DNA of 6,257 bases from Planctomycetota bacterium (lineage in GTDB: Bacteria > Planctomycetota > Planctomycetia > Pirellulales > Thermoguttaceae), in NCBI GenBank assembly GCA_013202535.1, contig JABMRP010001418.1, forward strand, positions 1 through 6,257, written 5' to 3'. Numbering within the stretch: the stretch's first letter is position 1; each line of letters starts with the position of its first letter. Of the stretch, positions 6,171 to 6,257 are shown one piece after another. The position numbers and the translations under genes were made by a program. The notes under the pieces were generated by a model. It saw only the letters and a program-made list of their open reading frames with translations, did not search any database and was not told the origin of the DNA.

Positions 6171-6257
6171 TAGAAATTACTTCCCGAATTCGGCGCGTAT
6201 AGTAGCCATCTCGCTCCGCGAGATGTAGCCTTTTGGTGCTAGTTGCCGGCCTTGCGC
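6171..6257 (-). other. Region upstream of ccmB; possible 3' end of another gene
   Basis: On the minus strand a 26-codon frame is open from the window edge (6257) to TAA at 6177-6179, ending in ATIRAEFGK. Another frame closes at TAG 6239-6241, so the upstream gene could end at either point, or lie wholly outside. It would most naturally be ccmA, but the visible residues carry no diagnostic motif. The hairpin at 6207-6225 lies inside this stretch, which favours the earlier stop and a noncoding gap. A perfect 10-bp palindrome (CCGAATTCGG, 6184-6193) lies between the hairpin and ccmB. Confidence 0.3.
6207..6225. repeat. Hairpin-forming palindrome, possible dispersed repeat
   Basis: The arms CATCTCGC (6207-6214) and GCGAGATG (6218-6225) are perfectly complementary, with a 3-nt loop. 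The sequence is flanked by direct copies of GTAGCC at 6202-6207 and 6225-6230. There is no T-run directly after it on the minus strand; on the plus strand CCTTTT follows at 6229-6234. The CGCGGAGCG core resembles short intergenic repeats I recall from planctomycete genomes, but I could not check this. It could be a REP-like element, a processing site or a weak terminator. Confidence 0.6.

Noticed and set aside
6193..6206. TACTATACG on the minus strand as a -10 box for ccmB
   Set aside because: It matches the consensus weakly, no -35 element is visible at the right distance, and planctomycete promoters are poorly defined. ccmB may also be transcribed from an upstream gene.

Overview
The window is GC-rich, gene-dense bacterial DNA with two blocks of genes that converge near position 3775. 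Gene style suggests a planctomycete, probably near Pirellulales: a cytochrome b gene joined to a large multihaem cytochrome c, a Ccm (system I) cytochrome c maturation operon, a low-complexity lipoprotein, and a hairpin with a CGCGGAGCG core that resembles dispersed repeats I recall from that group. This assignment is an inference; no marker gene is present.

Plus strand, 2-3768: the 3' two-thirds of a cytochrome b (5' end outside the window) is followed after 16 bp by a membrane-anchored cytochrome c with eleven CxxCH motifs. After a 244-bp gap comes a lipoprotein gene with repeats at both ends. The first two genes look like the quinol-oxidising core and the electron-accepting cytochrome of a bc/b6f-type complex in which a multihaem protein replaces cytochrome c1 or f. 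A Rieske protein would be expected just upstream, outside the window.

Minus strand, 6257-3782: ccmB, ccmC and a third gene for a secreted, membrane-anchored beta-rich protein form a tight operon (4-bp gap, then a 4-bp ATGA overlap). CcmB and CcmC belong to the haem-handling ABC module that serves covalent haem attachment to c-type cytochromes. The third protein is not a standard Ccm component that I recognise. The operon ends here, so ccmE, ccmF and the rest are not downstream in this window.

The working picture is a respiratory locus in which an 11-haem cytochrome and part of its maturation machinery sit tail to tail. The most unusual points are the five-fold two-haem module architecture of the cytochrome, its helical C-terminal tail with a membrane anchor, the 18-bp repeat array before its signal peptide, and the unassigned third gene of the ccm operon.
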